A DNA stretch of 8,604 nucleotides. It comes from Bacteroidia bacterium. Its GTDB lineage: Bacteria > Bacteroidota > Bacteroidia > NS11-12g > UBA9320. The stretch is taken from contig JAQWZS010000051.1 in the NCBI GenBank assembly GCA_029253325.1, positions 1 through 8,604 on the forward strand. Reading direction: 5' to 3'. Below are positions 1 through 6,526 of this stretch, piece by piece. The first letter of the stretch is position 1, and the number at the start of each line of letters is the position of its first letter. The notes beneath the pieces are model-generated. The model made no database searches and was not told where the DNA came from. It saw only the letters and a list, made by a program, of their open reading frames with translations. Both the position numbers and the translations under genes were made by a program.

Positions 1-114
1 GGTATGTACAAAGGTGAGCCTGCTCAACAAGATGTGTATGCTTACCAACTCAATGTTACCGCTCTTAACGATGAAGTCTATAACTACACCGGTACCATTA
101 CACTTATTCGATAA
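1..114 (+). CDS. 3' end of a T9SS-secreted protein (type B C-terminal sorting domain), partial
   Basis: Only the last 37 codons are present, read in frame 1 and ending at TAA 112-114; the 5' part lies outside the window. The peptide starts GMYKGEPAQQDVYAYQ and ends YTGTITLIR. This closely resembles the end of the type B (CHU_C, gliding-motility-associated) C-terminal domain that directs proteins through the type IX secretion system. In that family the closing beta-strands typically read 'DGxYKGxPxxxDVYxY...YTGxVTLxR'. The full protein is probably a large secreted or surface protein, often with PKD, Ig-like or other adhesion repeats, but its function cannot be told from this fragment. A strong terminator begins 17 nt after the stop, so it is transcriptionally separate from the operon that follows. 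Family assignment is from motif memory on a short piece, but the match is characteristic. Confidence 0.82.
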   Translation, partial: GMYKGEPAQQDVYAYQLNVTALNDEVYNYTGTITLIR

Positions 115-130
115 GTTTAATATGAGAAAC

Positions 131-164
131 AAAAAAAGGAAGTAACTCATTACTTCCTTTTTTT
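131..164 (+). terminator. Strong, symmetrical rho-independent terminator
   Basis: A perfect 15-bp stem pairs 131-145 (seven A, then GGAAGTAA) with 150-164 (TTACTTCC, then seven T), with a CTCA loop at 146-149. It follows the stop codon of the T9SS-exported protein by 16 nt, so it should end that transcript. The A-run on one side and T-run on the other make it work in principle in both directions, although no gene converges from the right here. It insulates the relA/SpoT operon from upstream read-through. Confidence 0.92.
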
Positions 165-227
165 ATAAATTGATGTCGTTAAATAAAAAATTAAATCTAT
201 CAAGGAAGAAACCCAAAATACTTATTA

Positions 228-235
228 TAACTTCG
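228..235 (+). promoter_or_regulatory. Weak candidate -7 element for the relA/SpoT-fur-purA-fabD operon
   Basis: TAACTTCG matches the Bacteroidota -7 consensus TAnnTTTG at all but one position and lies 18 nt before the GTG start. No convincing TTG or TTTG element is visible at the expected distance upstream (about 17-21 nt), so this is tentative. A promoter must lie somewhere in 165-252, because the terminator at 131-164 blocks upstream transcription and the operon starts at 253. Confidence 0.25.
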
Positions 236-252
236 TATTAGATTGTTGAACC

Positions 253-2463
253 GTGAAAAACGAAAATTTATTAGAAAATAAAGAAATTGTAAGTAAGTAC
301 CGACAGCTACTAAGGGTATCAAAGTGGTCAAGGGAAAAAGGTGATATAACTATTATCCGAAAAGCATTTGAGAAAGCTATGGTATCCCATAGCCAAATGC
401 GAAGAAAATCAGGAGAACCATATATATATCACCCAATAGCTGTAGCTAGAATTGCAGCTGAAGAAATTGGATTAGGGACAACATCCATAGTATGTGCACT
501 ATTGCACGACGTGGTAGAGGACACAGACGTCACTTTAGAAGAAATAAGTAAGGAATTTGGTCATAAAGAGGCTAACATAATTGATGGTCTAACTAAAATA
601 TCAGGCGTTTACGACACTCACTCACCTCAAGCCGAAAATTTCAGAAAAATGTTGTTGACCATGGCTAATGATGTACGGGTCATTCTCATAAAATTGTGTG
701 ATAGACTGCATAATATGAGAACACTAGAACACATGAGTGACAAAGGACAACTTAAAATCGCATCCGAGACTAACTTTATATATGCACCGCTAGCACACCG
801 ACTAGGATTATATGCTATCAAAACAGAGTTAGAAGACCTTTCTTTAAAGTACACACAACCAGCTCTCTATCAAGACCTAAAGCATCAATTAAATGCTACT
901 AGAGAACAAAGAAATAGATACATTCGATCATTCATTAAACCTATTAAACTAGAATTAGAAGAACTAGGCATTAAATACGAAATAAAAGGAAGACCTAAAT
1001 CTATCTATAGTATTTACTCCAAAATGGTTGCAAAAAAATTGGAGTTCGAAGACGTCTACGATCTTTTTGCCATTCGAGTTATCTTGGATAGTGAACCTGA
1101 GGATGAAAAAATGGACTGTTGGAATGTCTACTCTATAATAACCAGTATATTCAAACCTAACCCAGAACGTTTAAGAGACTGGATTAGTATACCTAAAAGT
1201 AATGGCTATGAGAGTTTACACACAACTGTGATGGGGCCCAGAGGGCAATGGGTAGAGGTACAAATTCGAAGTAAACGAATGGATGCAATTGCTGAGAAAG
1301 GATATGCAGCACATTGGAAGTACAAACAGCATAAAAACACCCAAGAATCTAGCAATGGTCTAGACACATGGCTGGAGCAAATTCGAGAGATTATAGAAAA
1401 TCCCGAGAGCAACGCACTAGATTTTTTAGACGAATTCAAAATGAATTTGTATGCTAAAGAAGTTTTTGCATTCACCCCAAAAGGGCTCTTAAAAAAACTT
1501 CCTAAAGGATCTACCTCACTCGATTTTGCATTCGATATTCACACAGAAGTTGGTGCAAAATGCCTCGGTGCAAAAGTCAATGGAAAATTAGTTCCCTTAA
1601 GTTACGAGATTCAAAATGGTGATCAAATCGAAATTCTTACCTCAGCTAAACAAAAACCTAATAAAGACTGGCTAAGCTTTGTGAAGACATCCAAAGCAAA
1701 GAACAAAATAAAACAAAGTCTAAAAGATGAAAAAAGAGCTGTTGCTTCCATTGGCAAAGAGTCTTTAGCTCGAAAAATGCGGAATGCAGGATTTGAATAC
1801 ACAACTCAAAATTTAAATAAACTTGTTAGTTTTTTTGATGTTGAAGATGAATTGGAACTCACTTTTAAAATTGGTGCTGGAACGCTAGACAAGGAAAAAA
1901 TCAAACTACAAGAGATTTTAGTTGAAACAAAATCAGTACACAAACCAGGTACAAATCGTCGTGTAACAAAAACAGAAGGAACAAATCCATCAAAAGAACT
2001 TATTATTGGAGATGCATCCATTGATTTTGACTATGTACTTGCTGCTTGTTGTCACCCTATTCCTGGAGATCAAGTTGTAGGTTTTATTACCGTTGGCGGG
2101 GAAGTTAAGATCCATCAAACTAATTGTAAAAATGCCCAAAATCTGATGTCCAAATATGGATATCGAATTATTAAAGCTAGATGGGCTAATCAAACAATTT
2201 CTTCTGAATATTTTGAAGCAACGGTAGAAATATCAGGCATTGATTCGCTAGGTCTCGTAAGTAAAGTTACTGACATTATTTCCAAACAGTTGAAAGTAAA
2301 CATGAAATCCATCAGTTTTGAATCATTGGATGGAACATTTATAGGAAATTTAAAAGTAAATGTATCTGATAAATATCACTTAGAACAATTAATGAATGAA
2401 TTGAGTGGGATAGACCAATATATTAAAGTAAGCAGAGTCACTTTAGAAAACGACTCTAACTAA
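253..2463 (+). CDS. Long RelA/SpoT-family bifunctional (p)ppGpp synthetase/hydrolase
   Basis: This 736-residue cytosolic enzyme makes and degrades the stringent-response alarmone (p)ppGpp, transferring pyrophosphate from ATP to GDP/GTP and hydrolysing it again. Domains in order: an HD hydrolase domain with H60 (YHP), H85-D86 (LLHDVVEDT) and D150 (LCDRLHN), all intact, so hydrolysis is expected; a synthetase domain with GRPKS (247-251), RLRD (306-309), NGY (317-319) and EVQIRS (335-340); a TGS domain at about 403-464; a zinc-finger-like segment with C599, C600, H601 and C625; and a C-terminal ACT domain at about 650-730. The RLRD motif keeps the basic charge of the RFKD motif of bifunctional Rel/SpoT rather than the acidic EFDD of monofunctional RelA. 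Length is normal for the family. The start is GTG at 253: an in-frame TGA lies at 247-249 and the next ATG (residue 43) would cut into the HD domain. There is no Shine-Dalgarno sequence. It is the first gene of a four-gene operon. Whether to call it rel, relA or spoT is a naming choice; bifunctional Rel is my reading. Confidence 0.96.
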   Translation: MKNENLLENKEIVSKYRQLLRVSKWSREKGDITIIRKAFEKAMVSHSQMRRKSGEPYIYHPIAVARIAAEEIGLGTTSIVCALLHDVVEDTDVTLEEISKEFGHKEANIIDGLTKISGVYDTHSPQAENFRKMLLTMANDVRVILIKLCDRLHNMRTLEHMSDKGQLKIASETNFIYAPLAHRLGLYAIKTELEDLSLKYTQPALYQDLKHQLNATREQRNRYIRSFIKPIKLELEELGIKYEIKGRPKSIYSIYSKMVAKKLEFEDVYDLFAIRVILDSEPEDEKMDCWNVYSIITSIFKPNPERLRDWISIPKSNGYESLHTTVMGPRGQWVEVQIRSKRMDAIAEKGYAAHWKYKQHKNTQESSNGLDTWLEQIREIIENPESNALDFLDEFKMNLYAKEVFAFTPKGLLKKLPKGSTSLDFAFDIHTEVGAKCLGAKVNGKLVPLSYEIQNGDQIEILTSAKQKPNKDWLSFVKTSKAKNKIKQSLKDEKRAVASIGKESLARKMRNAGFEYTTQNLNKLVSFFDVEDELELTFKIGAGTLDKEKIKLQEILVETKSVHKPGTNRRVTKTEGTNPSKELIIGDASIDFDYVLAACCHPIPGDQVVGFITVGGEVKIHQTNCKNAQNLMSKYGYRIIKARWANQTISSEYFEATVEISGIDSLGLVSKVTDIISKQLKVNMKSISFESLDGTFIGNLKVNVSDKYHLEQLMNELSGIDQYIKVSRVTLENDSN

Positions 2464-2469
2464 AACAAG

Positions 2470-2967
2470 ATGGAAGATTTAGAAACTATAAAACAAGACG
2501 TTAAGCAACTCTTTACAGCCTATTTAGAAAAAAAAGGTCAGCGTAGAACCCCTGAGAGATATGCCATTCTTGATGAAATTTATAGTAATAAGAAACATTT
2601 CGATGTGGATACACTTTACATTCAAATGAAAAACAGAAATTATCACGTAAGTAGAGCTACAGTTTACAATACTCTTGATCTTCTACAAGAATGCGGTTTG
2701 GTGATCAAACATCAATTTGGACAGAATATGGCTCAATTTGAGCAAGCTTATGGCTATAAACAGCACGATCACATCATATGTAACACATGTAGTAAGGTAA
2801 TGGAGTTTTGTGATCCTCGTATTCAACATATCACCTCTAAAATGGCTGAATTGCTCAATTTTGAAGTATCGAGACACTCCCTAAATCTCTATGGAAACCC
2901 AAAAGTAGATAAACACGGACTATGTATGAACTGTGATAATCAAGTAAAAGTTGTAGATTTAAAATAA
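2470..2967 (+). CDS. Fur-family metal-responsive transcriptional repressor
   Basis: This 165-residue protein has an N-terminal winged helix (recognition region SRATVYNTLDLLQ, 61-73) and a C-terminal metal-binding and dimerisation domain. Two CxxC pairs, C104/C107 and C152/C155, form the expected structural zinc site. Likely regulatory-metal ligands are H43 (HFDVDTLY), E91, H99, H101 (HDH), E112 (VMEF) and H136 (HSLNLYG). Glutamate at 112, where PerR has the aspartate central to peroxide sensing, makes it look more like Fur than PerR; Zur and other subtypes are not excluded, so I give no symbol. Start ATG 2470 lies 6 nt after the preceding stop, and its own stop abuts the purA ATG, so it must be co-transcribed with both. 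A small regulator embedded between alarmone and purine genes suggests it is either autoregulated or simply expressed with growth functions; its targets cannot be seen here. Confidence 0.93.
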   Translation: MEDLETIKQDVKQLFTAYLEKKGQRRTPERYAILDEIYSNKKHFDVDTLYIQMKNRNYHVSRATVYNTLDLLQECGLVIKHQFGQNMAQFEQAYGYKQHDHIICNTCSKVMEFCDPRIQHITSKMAELLNFEVSRHSLNLYGNPKVDKHGLCMNCDNQVKVVDLK

Positions 2968-4233
2968 ATGGTAGACGTATTATTAGGACTCCAATGGGGA
3001 GATGAAGGAAAAGGTAAAATTGCAGACTACCTTACCCCAAGATATGATGTAGTTGCACGATTCCAAGGTGGACCTAATGCAGGTCATTCGCTGGAATTTA
3101 ATGGAATTAAGCATGTATTGAATACAATCCCATCGGGAATCTTTCATGAAAATTGTGTAAATATCATTGGTAATGGTGTCGTTATTGACCCTGTGCTATT
3201 TATGGCTGAAATAGATCGTACAGTTGCAGCGGGTGCTGATGTAATGAAGAATTTAAGAATCTCCTACAAAGCACATATCATCATGCCAACACACAAAATT
3301 TTGGACGCTGCAAGTGAGTGGAGTAAAGGCGACAAAAAAATAGGTAGTACACTACGTGGTATAGGACCAACATATCGAGAAAAAATTGGTCGTGGTGGCC
3401 TACGAATTGGTGAGATATTTTCTCCAAACTTTGAACAAAATTATCACGAAAAGAAAAAACGATCGCTCCAACTAGTAGAGCAGTTTGGATTTACTGATTT
3501 TGATCTTGCAAGCATGGAAAAAGAATTTTTCTCAGCTGTAGAAAGGCTTCGTAAATTCAAATTTGTAAATAGCGAGTACCTAATTAATGAGCACATTGTG
3601 AATAATGATAAAATTCTTGCAGAAGGTGCTCAAGGAAGTATGCTTGATATTGATTTCGGATCATACCCGTTTGTCACCTCAAGCAATACCACTGTTGGTG
3701 GTGTATCTACTGGACTTGGAATAGCTCCCAAGCATATCAATAAAGTCATAGGTATTTTTAAGGCATACTGTACCCGAGTTGGTGGAGGACCTTTTCCCTC
3801 TGAGCTTGATAATGAAATTGGACAACGAATTCGTGATGTAGGCAATGAATATGGTGCCACTACTGGTAGACCCAGACGAACTGGTTGGCTTGACTTAGTA
3901 GCCCTAAAATATGCCATAATGCTCAGTGGTGTAGATGAACTATGTATGATGAAAGCTGACTGTTTAAGTGGTTTTGACGAAGTATTAGTTGGCACTAGTT
4001 ATAAGGGTGATTTAATGCAAACCAATGAAGTACCTTTTGATTTGAATGCAGATAATTTCAAGTCTCAATACGAATCTCATCCTGGTTGGCAAGAAGATAT
4101 CACACAGATCAAGGAACATTCAATACTTCCAAAAACTTTTAAAGATTACATTCAAGCAATTGAACAACAAATCAATACACCAATTAGCATCATATCTGTT
4201 GGTCCTGGTAGAGATCAGACCATTAAAAAATAA
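2968..4233 (+). CDS. purA: Adenylosuccinate synthase
   Basis: PurA joins IMP and aspartate using GTP to form adenylosuccinate, the first committed step to AMP, as a cytosolic homodimer. The 421-residue protein is full length for the family. Visible signatures are the N-terminal QWGDEGKGK loop (9-17) with D12 as the expected catalytic base; GGPNAGH with H40 as the general acid; the GPTYREK-GRGGLR segment (about 131-143); a TTVGGVSTGLG stretch; RVGGGPFPSE; and the ATTGRPRRTGWLD loop that binds IMP and GTP. It ends with the usual VGPGRDQTI motif. ATG 2968 directly follows the TAA of the Fur-family gene (zero-base gap), which implies translational coupling. In other bacteria PurA is inhibited by ppGpp, so its place in an operon with the alarmone enzyme is functionally suggestive. 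Nothing in it is truncated or missing. Confidence 0.98.
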   Translation: MVDVLLGLQWGDEGKGKIADYLTPRYDVVARFQGGPNAGHSLEFNGIKHVLNTIPSGIFHENCVNIIGNGVVIDPVLFMAEIDRTVAAGADVMKNLRISYKAHIIMPTHKILDAASEWSKGDKKIGSTLRGIGPTYREKIGRGGLRIGEIFSPNFEQNYHEKKKRSLQLVEQFGFTDFDLASMEKEFFSAVERLRKFKFVNSEYLINEHIVNNDKILAEGAQGSMLDIDFGSYPFVTSSNTTVGGVSTGLGIAPKHINKVIGIFKAYCTRVGGGPFPSELDNEIGQRIRDVGNEYGATTGRPRRTGWLDLVALKYAIMLSGVDELCMMKADCLSGFDEVLVGTSYKGDLMQTNEVPFDLNADNFKSQYESHPGWQEDITQIKEHSILPKTFKDYIQAIEQQINTPISIISVGPGRDQTIKK

Positions 4234-4236
4234 AAA

Positions 4237-5112
4237 ATGAACGCATTTATATTTCCTGGACAAGGAGCCCAATTTGTAGGAATGGGACATGAACTTTATA
4301 ACTCAAATAATAAAGCCAAGCTTCTGTTTGATAAAGCAAATGAAGTATTAGGGTTTGAAATTACTAAAGAAATGTTTGAAGGAACTGCAGAAGGACTAAA
4401 GCAAACTAATATTACTCAACCTGCTGTATTTCTTCACTCTGTTATCTTAGCCAAAACACTTCCTGATTTTAAACCAGATATGGTAGCAGGTCATAGTTTG
4501 GGAGAATTATCCGCATTAGTTGCTAATAACACATTAGGCTTTGAAGACGGACTAAGGTTAGTTGCCATTCGTGCTCAAGCCATGCAAAAAGCTTGCGAAA
4601 TAAATCCAAGTACCATGGCTGCAATCATTGGTCTAGAGGATCAAATCATTGAAGAAGTATGTCAACAAATTGACGAAATTGTTGTTGCAGCAAACTATAA
4701 CTGCCCTGTACAACTGGTAATATCCGGTACCAATGCTGGCATAGTTAAAGCATGTGAAATATTGACACAGAAAGGAGCTAGAAGAGCCTTAAAACTACCT
4801 GTTGGTGGTGCATTTCACTCTCCACTAATGGAGCCCGCAAGAGAAGAATTGGCTAAAGCCATTGAAGCGACCCAATTCAATACCCCCTCCTGCCCCATTT
4901 ATCAAAATGTGAGTTCTACTGCTGAAACAGATATTGAACGTATTAAGAGTAACCTTATAGCTCAACTGACTGCTCCCGTTAAATGGACGCAGTCCGTAGA
5001 AAATATGATTGCTTCTGGTGCCACTACATTTACAGAGGTAGGTCCAGGCAAAGCCTTACAAGGCATGCTCATCAAGATCAACAAAGAAGTAGAACGAGGA
5101 GGAATTAGCTAG
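4237..5112 (+). CDS. fabD: Malonyl-CoA:acyl-carrier-protein transacylase
   Basis: FabD moves the malonyl group from malonyl-CoA to acyl carrier protein, supplying the extender unit for type II fatty-acid synthesis in the cytosol. The 291-residue length is typical of stand-alone FabD. Motifs: FPGQGAQ (6-12), the nucleophile elbow GHSLGE (85-90) with S87, R112 (AIRAQAM) that binds the malonyl carboxylate, the catalytic histidine H194 in GAFHSPLM, QNVSS (223-227) and the C-terminal EVGPGKALQGM. ATG 4237 starts 3 nt after the purA stop, so it is the last gene of the operon. No other fatty-acid genes (fabH, fabG, acpP) adjoin it, unlike in the E. coli fab cluster. The downstream hairpin with T-run (5106-5127) begins inside its last codons. 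Being a polyketide or other acyltransferase domain is much less likely, given the stand-alone size and housekeeping context. Confidence 0.96.
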   Translation: MNAFIFPGQGAQFVGMGHELYNSNNKAKLLFDKANEVLGFEITKEMFEGTAEGLKQTNITQPAVFLHSVILAKTLPDFKPDMVAGHSLGELSALVANNTLGFEDGLRLVAIRAQAMQKACEINPSTMAAIIGLEDQIIEEVCQQIDEIVVAANYNCPVQLVISGTNAGIVKACEILTQKGARRALKLPVGGAFHSPLMEPAREELAKAIEATQFNTPSCPIYQNVSSTAETDIERIKSNLIAQLTAPVKWTQSVENMIASGATTFTEVGPGKALQGMLIKINKEVERGGIS

Positions 5113-5127
5113 GTTAGTTATTTTTTT
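5106..5127 (+). terminator. Weak candidate rho-independent terminator after fabD
   Basis: A 6-bp stem (5106-5111 with 5115-5120, including one G-U pair) and a GGT loop is followed directly by seven T at 5121-5127. It overlaps the fabD stop codon at 5110-5112. The stem is short and AT-rich, so termination may be incomplete. It is the only hairpin with an adjacent T-run that I see at the end of this operon. Confidence 0.4.
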
Positions 5128-5153
5128 AATAATAATATATTCTTCCATTCAAA

Positions 5154-5240
5154 ATTTGACGCAAAAATTACTTATAGTTTTTTTTACCATAAGCAATTTA
5201 TTTATATTTGCTCTTGTAACTTAAAAAATTTACGTCAAAT
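5154..5240. repeat. 8-bp inverted repeat pair flanking the candidate promoter
   Basis: ATTTGACG at 5154-5161 is the exact reverse complement of CGTCAAAT at 5233-5240, with 71 nt between them. The arms bracket the TATATTTG element at 5203-5210, so they could be paired operator half-sites for a regulator or looping protein. The arms do not extend beyond 8 bp and could be chance in an AT-rich region. Confidence 0.3.
5203..5210 (+). promoter_or_regulatory. Candidate Bacteroidota -7 promoter element for the GH16 gene
   Basis: TATATTTG matches the TAnnTTTG consensus exactly. Upstream at the -33 position there is only a T-run (5178-5185) rather than a clean TTG or TTTG, so the match is partial. It lies 186 nt before the GH16 start codon, implying a long 5' leader. 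In sequence this AT-rich such an element can occur by chance. Confidence 0.4.
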
Positions 5241-5263
5241 AAATAATTGTTGTTTATTTTAAA

Positions 5264-5354
5264 AGGTCTATCACTGAGTATTTAAGATGTTACTCAATAT
5301 GCTCGTAGGTTTTGTAGACATCATAGTTAATAAAACATACAGAACAATAGACCT
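5264..5354. repeat. 8-bp inverted repeat pair enclosing a possible structured GH16 leader
   Basis: AGGTCTAT at 5264-5271 is the exact reverse complement of ATAGACCT at 5347-5354. Inside lie a 6-bp inverted repeat, TGAGTA (5275-5280) and TACTCA (5291-5296), and a weaker GTTTT/AAAAC pairing. Together these could fold into a branched RNA closed by the 8-bp stem in the leader of the GH16 transcript. I checked for a tRNA: the T-arm and anticodon stem are lacking. Confidence 0.3.
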
Positions 5355-5396
5355 CAACAAATTTATATTTTAACACTTTAGCTATTTCAACCCAAA

Positions 5397-6518
5397 ATGT
5401 ATAATCGATTTTTAGCATATCTTCTTATCTTTTTATCAGTGAGTTCGTGTGATGATAAACCAGCAGAAACAGACCTACTTCCTACTAATCTTCAAACAAT
5501 AATCACTCAATCAGAAACAGTCGAAGGATTAGTTAACCTGAACGCTTCAGCTGATGGCGAAAATTATTTTACTATATATTTTGAGGATGGTGAAGAAAGT
5601 GAAAAAGTTGAAGATGTACAGGGAAAAGCTAGTCATACCTTCAGAAATTCTGGCACTTATACGATTCGAGTAAGAGCACACATCACCCCAGACAAATACA
5701 TACAAAAAATAGAGACCGTTCGTGTTGATATGGAGTCTAAGACCGACGAAAATGGCATCCCTCTCTATGGATATACTACTCCAACAAATTATGATGGTTA
5801 TAATTTGGTTTGGAGTGACGAATTTGAAGGGGAAGCATTGAATGATAATGATTGGAATTTTGAAATAGGAACTGGAAGTAATGGATGGGGAAACAATGAA
5901 TCTCAATACTATCTAAAAGACAATACAATAGTTAGAGATGGTTTTTTAACAATAACAGCCCGACAACAAATTTACGATACAAGAAACTATACTTCTTCAC
6001 GTATAACCACTCAAAACAAACGATCATTTCAATATGGAAGAGTTGATATTCGAGCAGCACTTCCAAAAGGTCAAGGTATTTGGCCAGCATTGTGGATGCT
6101 AGGAGATAATATTACATCTGTCTCATGGCCTAACTGCGGCGAAATTGATATCATGGAGCTTGTGGGTGGCACAAAACCTGGGAATTCAGACCGAGTTGTG
6201 CATGGAACTCTACATTGGGGAATAAATGACGATCACGCTGAATATGGAAATAGTAACACACTTTCGGGCAGTGATTTCTCAGAAGAATTTCACGTATTTT
6301 CAATCATCTGGGATGATAAAAACATTCGTTGGTATCGCGATGATATTCTTTATTCTACCGTCGATATTTCACCATCTAGAATGTCTGCATTCCATGAAAA
6401 ATTCTTTGTTATCTTCAATATTGCCGTTGGAGGTAATTGGCCAGGATATCCTGATGCAACAACTAAATTCCCACAGCGAATGCATGTTGACTACATCCGT
6501 ATATTTCAAGAAAAATAA
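5397..6518 (+). CDS. GH16 laminarinase-type endo-beta-1,3-glucanase, lipoprotein
   Basis: This 373-residue glycoside hydrolase probably cuts internal beta-1,3 (or 1,3/1,4) glucan bonds by the retaining mechanism. Residues 1-18 are a lipoprotein signal with a short basic start, hydrophobic core and lipobox VSSC (C18 acylated). The acidic residues right after it (CDD) resemble the surface-export signals of Bacteroidota lipoproteins, so an outer-surface location is inferred. Residues about 35-112 look like a PKD/Ig-type beta-sandwich (FRNSGTYTIRVRA). The GH16 domain spans about 133-373, opening with LVWSDEFEG. It contains GWGNNESQYY (163-172), GIWPALWMLG and the active site GEIDIME (248-254): E249 nucleophile, D251 assisting, E254 acid/base. 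The extra Met of ExDxxE is typical of laminarinases rather than lichenases or carrageenases. Start ATG 5397 is the only candidate after an in-frame stop at 5379-5381. There is no T9SS C-terminal domain. Substrate among beta-glucans is inferred, not proven; other GH16 specificities remain possible. Confidence 0.93.
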   Translation: MYNRFLAYLLIFLSVSSCDDKPAETDLLPTNLQTIITQSETVEGLVNLNASADGENYFTIYFEDGEESEKVEDVQGKASHTFRNSGTYTIRVRAHITPDKYIQKIETVRVDMESKTDENGIPLYGYTTPTNYDGYNLVWSDEFEGEALNDNDWNFEIGTGSNGWGNNESQYYLKDNTIVRDGFLTITARQQIYDTRNYTSSRITTQNKRSFQYGRVDIRAALPKGQGIWPALWMLGDNITSVSWPNCGEIDIMELVGGTKPGNSDRVVHGTLHWGINDDHAEYGNSNTLSGSDFSEEFHVFSIIWDDKNIRWYRDDILYSTVDISPSRMSAFHEKFFVIFNIAVGGNWPGYPDATTKFPQRMHVDYIRIFQEK

Positions 6519-6526
6519 ACATAGCT

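Larger units (their letters stand above)
5113..5396. other. 284-nt intergenic region between fabD and the GH16 gene
   Basis: This very AT-rich stretch separates the housekeeping operon from the glucanase gene. It holds an exact TAnnTTTG element at 5203-5210, the inverted repeat pair 5154-5161/5233-5240 that flanks this element, a second pair 5264-5271/5347-5354, and a smaller 6-bp inverted repeat TGAGTA/TACTCA (5275-5280/5291-5296). If transcription starts a few bases after 5210, the GH16 mRNA would have a leader of about 180 nt, long for a simple gene. I see no tRNA and no convincing gene; a 28-codon reading frame at 5287-5373 is not distinguishable from chance. I recognise no known riboswitch class. 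Confidence 0.6.

Noticed and set aside
3630..3995. 121-codon frame on the minus strand inside purA, and similar antisense or shifted frames inside the other genes
   Set aside because: They overlap genes with complete conserved motifs, show no recognisable domain, and are explained as shadows of the real coding frames.
5264..5359. Possible tRNA in the fabD-GH16 intergenic region, suggested by the 8-bp closing stem and a span near tRNA length
   Set aside because: There is no T-arm with a GGTTCGA-like sequence, no D-loop GG, and no anticodon stem at the right spacing. The inner hairpins do not form a cloverleaf.
5358..5365. Minus-strand TAAATTTG, an exact TAnnTTTG match pointing left
   Set aside because: No leftward gene lies downstream of it; the next gene on that side is fabD on the plus strand. 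An AT-rich chance match is more likely.
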